From positions 248,001 to 312,000 of the forward strand of contig WHVA01000005.1 in assembly GCA_015179125.1 (NCBI GenBank): a stretch of 64,000 nucleotides of DNA, given 5' to 3'. This document shows, piece by piece, positions 22,675 to 33,660 of this stretch. Each line of letters opens with the position of its first letter. Position 1 is the stretch's first letter. The position numbers were made by a program, and so were the translations under genes. The DNA comes from Gautieria morchelliformis. Its lineage: Eukaryota > Basidiomycota > Agaricomycetes > Gomphales > Gomphaceae. The notes below the pieces were generated by a model. That model made no database searches. It saw nothing but the letters and a program-made list of their open reading frames with translations, and was not told the origin of the DNA.

Positions 22675-22681
22675 CTCCCCC

Positions 22682-24043
22682 TCAAACTCGACGTATTCCT
22701 CGGAATTCTAGGATATGGAGATGTTTGCGTGGAGATAATGGCTTTGTGAGAATGTCCGCAGGATTGTCCATCGCAGGAATATAATGTAGTTTGATGTTCC
22801 CATTGGTGATCTGTTCCTTTGTGTAATGGAAGTGAACATCAATATGTTTTGTGCGACTGTTATTGATGTTGTCTTGGGAAAATGCAATGGAGGATTGGTT
22901 GTCGGTAAATATGGTGATGGGAGCAAGGTTATGCTGAAAATCTTTTCCCATTCTTATAAGCCATATTCCTTCTGCTGATGCAAAGGATCCTGCAACCAGT
23001 TCCGATTCCATTGATGATCGGCTCACAAGATTCTGTTTCTTTGATGCCCAAGAGATCGGGCCACCATTGAACATAAAAACCCATCCTGTGGTAGACTTCC
23101 TATCATCCTTGTCTCCTGCGAAGTCTGCGTCTGTGAATCCTGCAAGTCCATGAGCATATCCCTTTATGCCATCACCATGACTTGAGAATGTGATGCCAAA
23201 TTCTTTTGTGTTGATTAAGTAGCGTAGAATTCGTTTGGCAGCTTCCCAGTGAGTGATGTTGGGTTTGGATGCAAATTGTGCACATTTGTTGACTGCATAG
23301 GATATATCTGGTCGAGTGGCCACTGCACAGTAGTTGAGACTTCCAATCAATGATGAATAGGATATATCCATAATATCATTTGGATTGGTGGAGATTCTGA
23401 ATTCGATGTTTGGGTCCATGGGTGAGTTTGTAGCACGTCCAGCTGTAACATCGAATCGTTTTGAAATAGAGTTGATAAAGGATGGTTGGGAAATGTGAAT
23501 GGTACCCAGTTCTTGATTCCTGATGATTCGAATTCCCAAAAGCCGGCTTGGTTCACCTAGGTCTTGGATGTCAAAGCTCCCCCTCACATCTCTGATCATT
23601 TTCTCCATTGTTTCCTTGGAATTTGCAGCCATTAATCCATCATCCACATACCAGCCCACTACAGCCATCTCTCCTTTGTCTCCAAACCTGAAAAACATTG
23701 TTTGATCTGCTTCCCCTGCCTTGAACCCCATCTTCTCTAATTCCTTCCTCAAAGTATTATGCCACACTCTTCCCGATTGTTTCAACCCATAGATCCCCTT
23801 GTTTAACTTGCAGACAAGATGTTCCTCTCCTGGCTTGATAAAACCCTCTGGTTGGCGCATATACACAGTGTCCTCGAGTTTGCCATTGAGATATGCGCCC
23901 TTTACATCCACATGGCGCAGTTCGAGGTTGTACTTGCAACCTAATGCAAGAATGAGTCGAATTGAGGTTAATCTGATAGTGGGGGAGAATGTTTCTTGAT
24001 AATCGATGCCTGGAACTTGTGAAAAGCCTTGTGCCACTAGTCT
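22682..24043 (-). pseudogene. Copia-1 reverse transcriptase and RNase H
   Basis: 451 codons without interruption. RT blocks: RLVAQGFSQVPGIDYQETF, VDVKGAYLNG, GIYGLKQSGRVWH and the catalytic YVDD in VGWYVDDGLM (near 23650-23665). RNase H: GFTDADFAGDKDDRKSTTGW, SRSSMESELVA and TKHIDVHFHYTKE, ending in the usual ADILTKPL motif. It converts element RNA to cDNA. It is separated from the upstream part of the same frame by a stop at 24044, so full-length Pol would need readthrough. Confidence 0.92.
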
Positions 24044-25702
24044 TTATTTGAAATTGTTTATGTCGCCTATATTGTCTCGTTTGACTCTGAAAACCCAACG
24101 GCATCCTATAATATTCGTGTTCGGAGGACATTCGACCAGGGTCCAGGTATAGTAACCTGTGAGTGTGTCGTATTCCACCTCGCATGATTTCCTCCACTGT
24201 GATGCATTTTCCGAGCTCATAGCCTCCTTGTAGTTGCTTGGTTCATCCTCTGCAAGAGTCACGAATGCTGCTTCCACCTCCTCAAGTTCCTTCCTCCCAT
24301 GCGCCATAGCAACCATCTCCTTCATCAGTGCTGCATGTCTCCTTCCTCTTCCATACTCCACATTTGATGGATCCATCCATGGACCTTTGGAAAAATCCTT
24401 TGGAGTGATTTCTTCTTCAATTTCTTCCTCTTCTGCCTCTCTGTCTTCTTCCTCTGTTCTCAGCTCCACTCCTTCAATCTCTTCCTCATGCTCTATCTTC
24501 TTCTCCTCCTCTTTGACTTGTTGTAATATTCCAGTGGTATCAGTCCTGTCAACGAATGGTAATTCTTCATCATACTGCCATTCTTGTACAGGCCTCGGCT
24601 CCTCAGGCTGGAAAATAACAGGGAGTCTGGATTCACGTTGCCAGAGCATAGGTGTGTCGTCTGCATCGGTTCCATGAATAGAAACTCGTTCTATGTGATT
24701 CAGCTCATCAAAGACAACGTCCCTGGACTTCAGCAGTGTGTGTGTGCGTGGGACCCAGATCTTGTAAGCCTTGGAATTGTCGAAATATCCAACAAATATT
24801 CCTTCCACTGATTTGTAATCTCCCTTTCTCCTTGTTGCTTTAGGAATCAAGGCCCAGCACTTGGAGCCATAAGTGCGAAGCCAATTCACCTTTGGTTTTA
24901 CTAGCCAGAAGGCCTCATAAGGTGATTTGTTGATCCTATGATGCAGAATTCGATTTTTGACAAAATTGACCGTGTGCACTCCAGAGACCCAAAATCGATT
25001 CGAGAGTCCAGCATCATGCTGAAGGGTTAATGCTCCTTCTTGAAGGGTCCTGTTGTACCTTTCAGCAATGGCATTATGCTCTGGAGTATAGGGAGAAGTG
25101 GTTTGATGAGCGATTCCAAGGTCTTTGCATAACTTTTGAAATTCCTTCCCCATATATTCTCCTCCATTATCTGTCCTCACTCTCCTCACATCCTCTCCTT
25201 TCTGCTTCTTCAACCATGCAATATATCCCTTGAATGAATTGGTAACAGTGGCACATTCCTTGTTCTTCAAGAAATCAATACTGACATAGCGAGTTTTGTG
25301 ATCAATCCAGGTCACAAAATATCGAAAGCCATTGATGGAGACGTCGAATGGACCACAAAGGTCAGAGGAAATGATATCTCCAATTTTCTCTGGTAATTCT
25401 TCTGTACTTTTGAAAGGTGCACGTGTTTGCTTGCCAAAGGGACAATGTGAGCATTGGCTCATGTACTGGTCCTCCTCCACATCAGGGAGTCCATCAACTG
25501 TTTGCAACCTCGACATAGTTTCCAGTGTTGATGGTGCGGCATGTGCAAGCCTATGATGCCAAAGTGTAAGCTCACTTGGCTCACCAGAATATTCCACAGT
25601 CTCTACAGGGTGTTGAACTGATGTTGCCATATATGCGAATAAATTGTTGATTTTTGTTCCTTTTGCAACAATTTCCCCATTATAGAGCAGTGAAGTGTCC
25701 CC
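24044..25702 (-). pseudogene. Copia-1 integrase and acidic linker
   Basis: GAG-pre-integrase zinc region (LWHHRLAHAAPSTL ... CSHCPFGKQ). The catalytic core has SDLCGPF (first Asp), RTDNGGEYMGKEF (second Asp) and PEHNAIAERYNRTLQ (catalytic Glu). A glutamate-rich linker (near 24400-24520) leads to the start of RT (NIIGCRWVFRVKRD). Stops at 25703 and 24044 bound the segment. Integrase would insert the cDNA with the 5-bp staggered cut seen in the flanks. Confidence 0.9.
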
Positions 25703-27178
25703 TCAACTGAAAACCACATCTACATTTGCTGTTGTCATCCTCCCAACAGAAAGTAGATTGGCATCAAGTTTTGGGACAAAAATGACATTTTGCAATGTCA
25801 ACTCCAAGGGTGGTAGGTTCATAGACTCATCACTTTGCAGTGTGATGCGAATTGTCCCCTTTTGACTAGCCTCGAAGGCCTCACCACTTGCAGTCTCGAC
25901 CAATATAGTAGGAGTCGAGTGGATTTCATCAAAGAGTTCCAATCTGCCGCATATATGACTTGATGCTGCAGAGTCCACCAACCACATATGAGACCTGTCT
26001 TGTATGGCTGATAGAGCTGATGTTTTTGTGGATAAAACAATACTCTTGGATTGGTCTTCTTCTTGTTCAGAGATATATGCCATCATAACAATATTCTTTG
26101 TCGATGCATTGGCAAATCTTGATGATGGCACTGAAGAATTGTTTGAAGAATTGTTGGCTCCTGTTGGCACAGTTTGATGCATCTGTGTGGCAGCTGTTGG
26201 AGAGTTCCAAACAGGAGCTGATCGATTGCCACTTCCTCCCGGCCAAATACCCCCTCTTCCACCTCTTGCAACACTTGCTCCTCGACCCCTGCCTCCCCAT
26301 GGGTCTTGTCCTGCCAGCCCCCCTCCTGGTGCGAAACATCTTGAAGCTGAATGACCCTCCTTTCCACAATTATTGCAGTTGTAAAATGGTCTCTGATTGT
26401 TATTTGTTGGATAGGGGGTGTTCCATGGTTTTGTGGTGGGGTATGCAGAGTTATTAGGTCGTCCTGCACCCTTTGATTGTGCCACAAAAGCCGTAGCTGC
26501 TTGATTCGATATTTCCACCGCACTTAAATCCGCCTCATGAGCCTCTAGCTTCTCCTCAATGACATCTATGTCCCCAGTGATCATCCTGATGGTTTGAGCG
26601 ATAGGCCTCCAGGATTCAGGTACATTCCTGAGGACAGTGGCAGCATGGGTAGAATCAGCAATGATCTCACCCATTTTTGCCAATTGATTCCTGTACTCCT
26701 TCATTATAGTGAGGTAGGAGGAGACAGACTGTCCTTCGGTCATATGATAATTTTCATATCTTGTGCGAATGATGCTGATTTTGCTAGGGTCTGTGGACTC
26801 GAATTTCCTTGTCAGGATCTCCCATGCTATAGCTGAAGATTCTGTAGAGTCGATGGCTGTTTAGAGTTCAGGGGTGATACACAGGAGTATTTGGCTATAA
26901 GCCACATTGTTTCTGTCGTGCCACTCGTCCTGGAGCTGAGTTAATGGAATATTACCAACAGTCTCAACCCCATTGAGGATTACTACAGCCCTGTTGGTGA
27001 CATCTGGATAGTCATCTGCTCCTGTGATCATTCTGTAAAGGCCTCTGTCTCGAGAAGTAGCCAACAACTCTCTCTTCCAAGACATCCAGTTATCCTTACT
27101 CAGCTTTGGTTTTATATCCCTAAACTTGTGGATATCATGTTTAGGATGAGGGAGGGCGGTCATGATCTGTTGGGCCAT
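25703..27178 (-). pseudogene. Copia-1 gag and protease
   Basis: ATG at 27178, about 25 bp after the 5' LTR. The Gag helical domain runs to a stop (TAA, 26861) and continues in the same frame with ESWRPIAQTIRMITGD, a CCHC knuckle CNNCGKEGHSASRC (near 26330-26370) and a Gly/Arg-rich tail. The protease follows with the active site VDSAASSHIC (near 25950-25980), where most Copia proteases have DSG. Gag forms the particle and binds RNA; the protease cleaves Gag-Pol. The Ala after Asp-Ser would be expected to weaken catalysis unless this family tolerates it. Confidence 0.88.
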
Positions 27179-27203
27179 GAAAAGTCGATGAGACTCTTAA
27201 TCT

Positions 27204-27817
27204 AATATAAATCAGAGTAAGGGGTTGGGGTCGAGTGAATAATGATGTGATAAAGATCTCAAGCAGTGTTCTGGTGAGAGATAAGAGCAATGTTCTAGAG
27301 TTCTAGAATTAAGCAATGTTCTTAGTGCAATAAGAGTTGAGGAGGAAACAATAATAGTCCAAAGAAGCTTATAACTCGAAGCTCTAGGGAGAAAGATTGT
27401 TAAGTCACTTGTTTATTCGTATCTAGAGTCCAAGTATTTAAGCAGTGTAGGATAGGGGGAAATAATCATGTGTAAGTGTAATAATCATGTGAAATATGAT
27501 GTTACTTAGGGGATAGGAGCATAATGATGTCAACAGTGATGCAACAGCTCCTATATGGCTAATCTCTTCATAAATGATGGAGATGATGCAATAAATGATG
27601 TCAGACCAGTGGAATGACGACTCGACTCGATAATAGGCATGAAAATGAACTCTTAACTCAATGGTACGCATGTCTGCGCCTCGACTCGATGTTTGACTCA
27701 TGGTACGCATGTATGCGCCTCGACTCAACTTGGAATGATGGGAAAATAAGGTGAGTGATAAGAGAAATTAGAAGTGAGATTGTCCTGATTGAAACTGTCC
27801 TTCCTCCTCCAATAACA
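27204..27817 (-). repeat. Copia-1 5' LTR (614 bp)
   Basis: Same ends as the 3' LTR, with a 25-bp insertion near 27290-27320 that duplicates GCAATGTTCT sequence. Confidence 0.9.
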
Positions 27818-28171
27818 AAGGTCACCTGATTATCTACAGTCACCTGACAATCACCTGACCTCAAAGTCACTTGATTATCTACGGTCACCTGACAATCACA
27901 TGACACAGTCACATGACCTCAATCCAGCTTGAAGTCACATGACTTTCCTTCGTCACATGATAATCACATGAGCGTGGGAGTTTCTTACATACTCTTGGCT
28001 TTACTGTCACAGAGCTGTGACTTTAACCCAATATAGCAATAGAACCTTCCACAGCCTTCCAATAGTTTCCAAACCTTTCCTGAAGCTTCTCTAAGCTTCC
28101 ACAAGGTTCTTCACAGTAGTAGAAGCCTCTACAAGGTTCCTAGCAGTAGTTACATAAGCTAGATAGATGCA

Positions 28172-28180
28172 GTATAAATA
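28172..28180 (+). promoter_or_regulatory. TATA box of the Gypsy-2 LTR
   Basis: AGTATAAATAGCC in the same place as in the solo LTR-A (5425-5434, inverted). Confidence 0.5.
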
Positions 28181-28424
28181 GCCTGCAATTTTAGCAGTGA
28201 AGCAATCAATCATCTTTCACCCAAACCACTCATACCTTGAGTAACTGAAGTGTGACTTCAACACAGCCTTGTACCGAAGTACTGGCTCACTGACTTGGCT
28301 ACAGGCTAAGATTGCAGCAACTCTGATTGGCTCTGAGAAGTACAAGAGTGCTCTATTTTAATTGCAGCAGGCTCTGAATAATCGCGCTGCGAACAGCAAC
28401 ATTACTAAGAGTAACTGATTAGTA

Positions 28425-28912
28425 TGTTAGCAACTAGGGGCTATGGCAGGGAAGGTTCGGTAGAGTTCTTAGAAAGCTAGAATCAAATATACTCTCTCAG
28501 TGAATTTATTGTCACTGATGTATTAATACAATACCTAGAATCAAATATACTACATGATTTTCAGTCAACATGCTATGTAAATATGAAGAATACTACTCGC
28601 CTCTCTCAGTGAATTTATTGTCACTGAGAGAGGAGTGTAATCCTGTCTCAGAAGGCATATACTTGCACCCGGCCCTTTAGCGCCCAAGGGCTCGCGCGTC
28701 GAAGTCATTTCAAACTCCGCTGGGTGCAGCCGCCTGTGAAAGTAGAAATAACAGAATGAAATGGAGAGATAGAGAGTGACTAGAAAATTTCGAAAATAAG
28801 CAGAGAAATGGATGCATGGTACAAGAACAGTATGAGAAAATATTGAAACACCACACAATAAATTGAATATATTATGCTTGATTTTGGTGCAGGAGCATAA
28901 ATGCACCCAACA
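28425..28912 (-). repeat. Copia-2-family LTR without matching target duplication
   Basis: A 488-bp LTR, minus orientation (TGTTGGGTGC ... GTTGCTAACA). By eye it is identical in length and sequence to the Copia-2 5' LTR at 60433-60920. Its flanks do not match: TAGTA on the left (28420-28424), CAGAC on the right. The left flank pairs instead with the left flank of 60433 (TACTA, 60428-60432, inverted), which marks it as a recombination junction. Confidence 0.9.
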
Positions 28913-29377
28913 CAGACTCCCATCCTTCTGGGGCGCCGTACGCTACGTCAGACAGCGCGCTCCACCCCTCTGTCGTCATTGTTGTCGGCGTGGGAGCCGA
29001 TAATCGGGACGCTAGGCCCGATGACGCGCGTGCTGGCAAGGGTGCCATCGCGCAAGGTGATGAGGGCCCGGCCACTGGGGCTGTGGCTGGGTCATGGTGC
29101 GGCCTTTTTGAGGCTGCGTGGGTGAACTTGAGCTGGAGCTGGAGCGCACTCAGCTGCTCCTCAAGCTCTTTTACTTTGGCGCGCTTGACCTCGAGAGGTC
29201 ATGGACGTCCCGCAGGGGTTCCTCCCACGCGTCACGCGCGATGCCCCTCGGGAGCCATCCCCAGGCTGCGTCGACGGCGTCTCCGATATCTTCATCTCGC
29301 AGTTTTACCTTGCGGGTGCCTGTCACAGCCCATAAGTGCGTGGCGTAGTCCGCACAGGTGGCGCAATCATCTGGGTG
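28913..29377 (-). pseudogene. Gypsy-5-linked downstream ORF fragment with coiled coil
   Basis: On the minus strand the sequence reads CATCADYATHLWAVTG, DIGDAVDAAWGWLPRG and AREAWEEPLRDVHDL, then, with a frame change, a short heptad region KVKELEEQLSALQLQLK and a Pro/Ala/Ser-rich tail. It appears to continue a frame that starts in 30452-30700 (MIIGWEDALA) on the far side of the LTR-B insertion. It lies after the integrase and chromodomain of Gypsy-5, so it may be an extra ORF or the start of a neighbouring gag. I do not recognise a domain with certainty. Confidence 0.45.
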
Positions 29378-29382
29378 GACGA

Positions 29383-30446
29383 TTTTGGATTAAGATGTTA
29401 ATTAGTGCCTTTCAACGAATAGAATCTATTGCTCAGTGACTGGAACCACTGTGGTTGCCCCTCCTCTGTGTGCTGACTAAGCCTTTCGAGGCGCGTCCAG
29501 CACTGATGAATGAGAGTCACGTGACCGTGTTGACAGAAGAACGGTGTCGATCCAAGGGATAACCAAGTCAAAGGCGTTCGTTTTTGAGATAGTACAGAGT
29601 AAACAGTGATAGTAGACCCTCGACGAAGATTTGGAATAAACTATCAAGATCTGAGCTCTGTAGCTATCAAACAAGACTACAGCAATTTCAGGAGGCAGAA
29701 TAATTGATTCTGGATGATTTCGTTCATACATTTGTACTAGCTATTTATACTATGTTGATAGTAACTACTAGTGTTCAAGATATTAGACAGATGGGTCGAA
29801 AAGCTGTTTGTAGCTAAGGGGTGACTAATTTATAGTCATAAAGTCATGGGGTGATGGGGATGGTGTCAGGAGTGTCTGGGCTTTGGAATAGAGATCTGTA
29901 CCTAGTATACAAAGCCCCTGTCCACATGATGTTAAGATAGTAATCAGTCAGACGTGTCATGGGGTTCAAATAGAAAATGGAGCTGAGTTTACCCTGCACA
30001 GCATATATGCTGGGCTTGGAGATGGGGCCGCTGTCTCTGTGCCCTTTCTGTGGGGCAGCTAATTGAGTATGTGTACTGCGGATGACATTCTCAGGTCGCT
30101 CCACAGCACCCTATATTCCTGCGCAGTCTATTGTCCTCTGCGGCGTTTGGTGCCCGCACCCCTCGGTGCCTATGGCCTGGCGCCTGTCGACATCATGGCC
30201 GATGCCATCACTCGATAGGCGCGCCATCCCTGATCGACCGCACATGGTCGATGCTTGAACTTCTGTACATTACCCGATCTATGGGTAATATAGCATGTCG
30301 TAAATTCGTGTGATCGTCGTCTGCGCCCACGTCTATCATAAATGTCATTTCTGTTTCTTTTTGATCTTTTTCTTTTCTTTTCTTTCTTTATTAGTTTCTT
30401 TTATATATAAATGATTTGAAATGGGATAGTTGTGTTTATCACAACA
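29383..30446 (-). repeat. LTR-B copy 2 (1064 bp), uninterrupted
   Basis: Perfect 5-bp duplications GACGA (29378-29382 and 30447-30451). It carries the empty site of the A-family insertion found in copy 1. It interrupts the downstream ORF of Gypsy-5. Confidence 0.9.
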
Positions 30447-30451
30447 GACGA

Positions 30452-31277
30452 TTGCCAAAGCGTCTTCCCATCCTATGATCATCCAGTTTTCCTGGTCTAC
30501 CGGGGCTCATAGGATGTCTGCGGCCCCCTGTCTCAGGGCCGTTGCGTGTGTCGCGGACATTGATGGATCAACGTCCATCCCATCTTTGGGGGGCATCATC
30601 TTCGTGGGTAGATGATGGTGGTTTGCTTCCAAGAAGCGATGCGCCCTCGGAAAGATCTGAGGCAAGAATTTAACCACGCCGTGGCCGGCGCGTCACGTGG
30701 TGTGCACGTGGCAGACATGTCTAATGGCGTCTGGGGAGGTCGCATGGCTTGCCCACCCCCTGGAGCTCTAGATCCCTATCTAGGGCTTCAAGATCTTTGC
30801 ATGACAACACGGGTTCCCATGTCACGTCGCCTAGGGTCCAGCGGACCTGGAACTCCAGGTCCATCGAGTTTATCCATCAATGTGTGATAATCTCGTCGAC
30901 GGGCCACTCCTCATTGTCATTCGCTCCAAAGTCATAAAATGACTTGGCCTCACAACGGGGAAACAATTCGTCATTGTTAGCCTCGTATTGTCATAGGAGG
31001 CTTGAATGGAAGACTGGTGATATACGACGGCTTTTCAGCTCGTCGGGAAGCTCAAGGGTCACCGTCGAGGCGTCATTATGTGCCTCGACAACGTGATATG
31101 GTCCGATGTACCGCGGGATGAGTTTTCTGCTCTTCCTTTTGGAAGAGTTAGGTTTTGGGTCGAGAGGTAAACGTGGTCGTTGGCCGCGTACCTGTCGCTC
31201 GCTATACGTTTCTTATTTGCATGAAACGTTTGCGTCACTCGATACTCAATGATGGCATCGTGTGCCGCCATCAGGTT
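30452..31277 (-). pseudogene. Gypsy-5 integrase C-terminus and chromodomain
   Basis: The minus-strand frame continues from integrase with a GPF-like segment (IPRYIGPYHVVEAHND) and then EEWPVDEIITHWW ... LEFQVRWTLGDVTWEP ... LDRDLELQGV. This is the chromodomain-like tail typical of basidiomycete Gypsy elements. Stops occur after it, and a further ORF seems to begin near 30560 (MDVDPSMS). Confidence 0.7.
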
Positions 31278-32357
31278 CTATCTTGCCTGATGTGCGAACT
31301 GGGCTACCCCCTTAAACGGGGTGTCCGCGGCTATGGGGAGATCTATCCGTGGCATATAGCTGTGGTTCAGCTCGAAGGGCGCGAACCCTGTGGTCACGCT
31401 GACGTTGCTGTTGAGGGCGACCTCAACCGTTGGAAATTTCAATGCCCAATCCTTCTGATCGTCTCTGATGACCGCGCACAATATCTGTCCAATCGAGCGG
31501 TTTGCCCGCTTGGTTGCTCCATCCATTTGGGGATGGAAGCCAGTCGACATGAGGAGCTTGGTCCCCACGAGTCGCTGTAGTTCACGCCAGAAGATCAACG
31601 TGAAGTTCGAGTTTCTATCCGAGACAATGGAGTCAGGAATTCCATGGAGTCGAACACTCTCTTTCAGAAACAGCCAGGCTAACCCCTTGGCTGACACGCT
31701 CATCGTGGTTGGGACGAGGTGGACGTGCGACGTGAGTTGATCGATGACTACCATCAGGTAGTCACAGTCATTAGACTTGGGCAGGGGCCCCATGAAGTCG
31801 ATACCAATCGACTGCCACGGCCTATCCGGAATGGGTACGCTGTGTAGTAAGCCTTTGGGCCGCTGTGGCCCAGTTTTCATCATCTGGCACTTCGTGCACG
31901 ATGTGCAGAATGACTCAATGTCCGGGCTCATGCCCGGCCACCAATATGACCTTTTAATGTAGTTCGATGTCTTCAGATGGCCATAGTGACTGACTATCTG
32001 GTGTGCTCGATCGATGATTATCTCGATCAGCCTCCTTCCCCCTTGAAGAACAGATCGGGGGACAGCGATGATGTCTCGTTTGAGCTGATTCTTTGTCCAA
32101 ATCAGCCCGTCCTGGATTCCGAATCTCGGGTGCACGTCTGGGTGCTCCATGCTCTTAGCGAACATGGGGTCCTGGTGGTATGCATCTCGCAAGACCTTGG
32201 ACAGGTCTATGCCTTGTTCGACGGTCCGGCGCAGAGGTGCGCTGTCGCTGCCTGTGGCAATGACTCTGACATCATCATCGTCGTCATCGCGTGAAGCGAC
32301 ACCGTTCACGGGCTTTTGTGAGCCCTCGTTTAATGCAGCAGATTCCAATATCCACAC
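31278..32357 (-). pseudogene. Gypsy-5 integrase, catalytic Glu replaced
   Basis: 359 open codons. Zinc region HQIVSHYGHLKTSNYIKRS ... CTSCTKCQ; core IGIDFMGPLP (Asp 1), SIVSDRNSNF (Asp 2). The third position, normally DGQTER, reads DGATKRANRS, so the catalytic Glu of the DDE triad is Lys. Integrase activity would be lost even if the frame were expressed. A frameshift separates it from the RNase H part upstream. Confidence 0.85.
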
Positions 32358-33660
32358 CTCAGTCTTCTCTGCAAGGCGGTTAGACCGTCTCGTTGCTGCT
32401 GTTCACAGCTCAATATACTGGTCAGTGGGCAGTAGCTCACCTTCCGGGTCTAAACGCACGTCTGCAATAAGAAGACCTGGTCCGTGTGATTGTCGTCACT
32501 CGTGTCACTCTCGTATTAGTGTGACAGGCAGTCCACTACCTTGTTCTCTACACCATCAACATGTACGGTGTTGAAGTTGAAACGGGACAGGAACTCCCAC
32601 CATCTGACCTGGCAGTCAGATAGGCTCTTCTGGGTCTCGAAGTATTCGAGCCCTTTGTGGTCTGTGATGAGGGTGAATCTTCATCCCAGTAGTTTATCCT
32701 CCCATTTCATGAGAGCCTCGAGCACTGCAATTGTCTTGTGCTCCTGAGTCTGGTAGTGTTGCTGGGCAACACTGAACTTCTTTGACAAGAAGCCAGCTGG
32801 CTGACAGGTTTTCCAGTCGGGGCCTTGGCCGTAGACCGCACCGACACCAGCTTTTGACCCGTCGGTGATCACCCAGATTGGCTCTGGGAACCGTGTGTCT
32901 ATTGGATGCAGGATCGGGGCCTTACAGGCCAATGTTTTAATGCTCTGCCAGCATTTATCCAGCAGCAGAGTCCATTCGAATGGCCGGTTGTTATGCGCAC
33001 AGCCCGATAGTGGGGTCGTGTATGTGCTAACAGCTGGCATGTAATGTGCCAGGTATTGTACTATCCCAAGGAAACACTGGACATTGTTGAACGTCTGCGG
33101 CCTATGCCACTCGGGAATGCGCTGCATCTTATCCTCGTCGGCGTGTACACCTTGTCCATCAATGATGTGGCCAAGGCACTCCATTCGGACAGAATAGAGA
33201 TCAACCTTGTTCTTGCTCAGAACAAGGTGGTTCTTCCTCAGTCTGCCAAAGACAATATAGAGGTGTTCCTCATGCTCTCATATCGAGAGCAAGAAAATGA
33301 AGATGTCGTCCATGTATACATGGACGAAGCGACCTATGCAGTCGCAGAAAATGGCTGTCATCAGTCGTTGGAACGTCTATGGTGCATTACAATCACCCAT
33401 CTGTATCAGTTGGCTCCTAAATGTGCCAAGGATCGTGGCAAAGGCAGTCTTTGCTACGTGATCCGGATGAATCTGGATCTTCTCATATGCTTCTGACATA
33501 TCAAGTTTTGTGCGATATCGGCAGTGAGCCATGTCGCTGTGGATGATATCCTGATCCGGGAAGGGTGTAACATCCTTCACCGTGTTCTTGTTCTGCTGGC
33601 ACAGATCAAAAATGGTCCGTAGTGTACCGTCCTTCAGAGCCCTCCACCGACAGCACCGAT
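32358..33660 (-). pseudogene. Gypsy-5 reverse transcriptase and RNase H
   Basis: Starts abruptly near 33650 inside RT (LKDGTLRTIFDLCQQN), with DVTPFPDQD, YRTKLDMSEAYEKI, MGDCNAP and the catalytic VYMDDIFIF near 33310-33335. RNase H follows (WVITDGSKAGVGAV, KWEDKLLG, TLITDHKGLEYFE). Stops include one near 33290 and one at 32681, where the sequence GGATGAAGA suggests decay of an Arg CGA codon. Frames change after about 32360. The upstream half of this element is not attached. Confidence 0.85.

Larger units (their letters stand above)
22086..27817 (-). mobile_element. Copia-1: complete Ty1/Copia element, inactivated
   Basis: A 5.7-kb element on the minus strand with two LTRs and perfect 5-bp target duplications AAGGT (22081-22085 and 27818-27822), inserted in the Gypsy-2 LTR. 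The order gag, protease, integrase, RT, RNase H is that of Copia. A single reading frame of about 1499 codons (27178 down to 22682) is broken by only three stop codons, so it is a young but dead copy. A PPT (GAGGGGGAG, minus strand, near 22675-22686) abuts the 3' LTR. Confidence 0.93.
17072..28424 (+). mobile_element. Gypsy-2: chromodomain-like Ty3/Gypsy element, 5' part missing
   Basis: Contains RT, RNase H, integrase with a chromodomain-like tail, a third ORF, a polypurine tract and an A-family 3' LTR that is interrupted by Copia-1 (22086-27817) and cut at 28424 by a Copia-2-family LTR. The rest of its 3' LTR appears to be at 59802-60432, inverted. Three frameshifts and several stops show it cannot move by itself. 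The gag at 9281-10680 may belong to it. Confidence 0.8.
21834..28424 (+). repeat. Gypsy-2 3' LTR (family A), split by Copia-1 and cut at 28424
   Basis: Segments 21834-22085 (252 bp) and 27823-28424 (602 bp) join across the Copia-1 duplication AAGGT. They correspond to 5183-6036 (854 bp) of the complete solo copy. The LTR stops at the edge of a Copia-2-family LTR, and its missing 3' 626 bp match 59802-60432 inverted. It holds E-box-like repeats (22010-22085, 27818-27970) and a TATA box at 28172. Confidence 0.85.

Noticed and set aside
24234-24677. Serine-rich plus-strand frame
   Set aside because: Antisense of the Glu-rich linker of Copia-1 integrase.
28425-28912. Ordinary solo LTR insertion
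   Set aside because: The flanks TAGTA and CAGAC do not match, and the partner flank is found at 60428, so a rearrangement explains it better.
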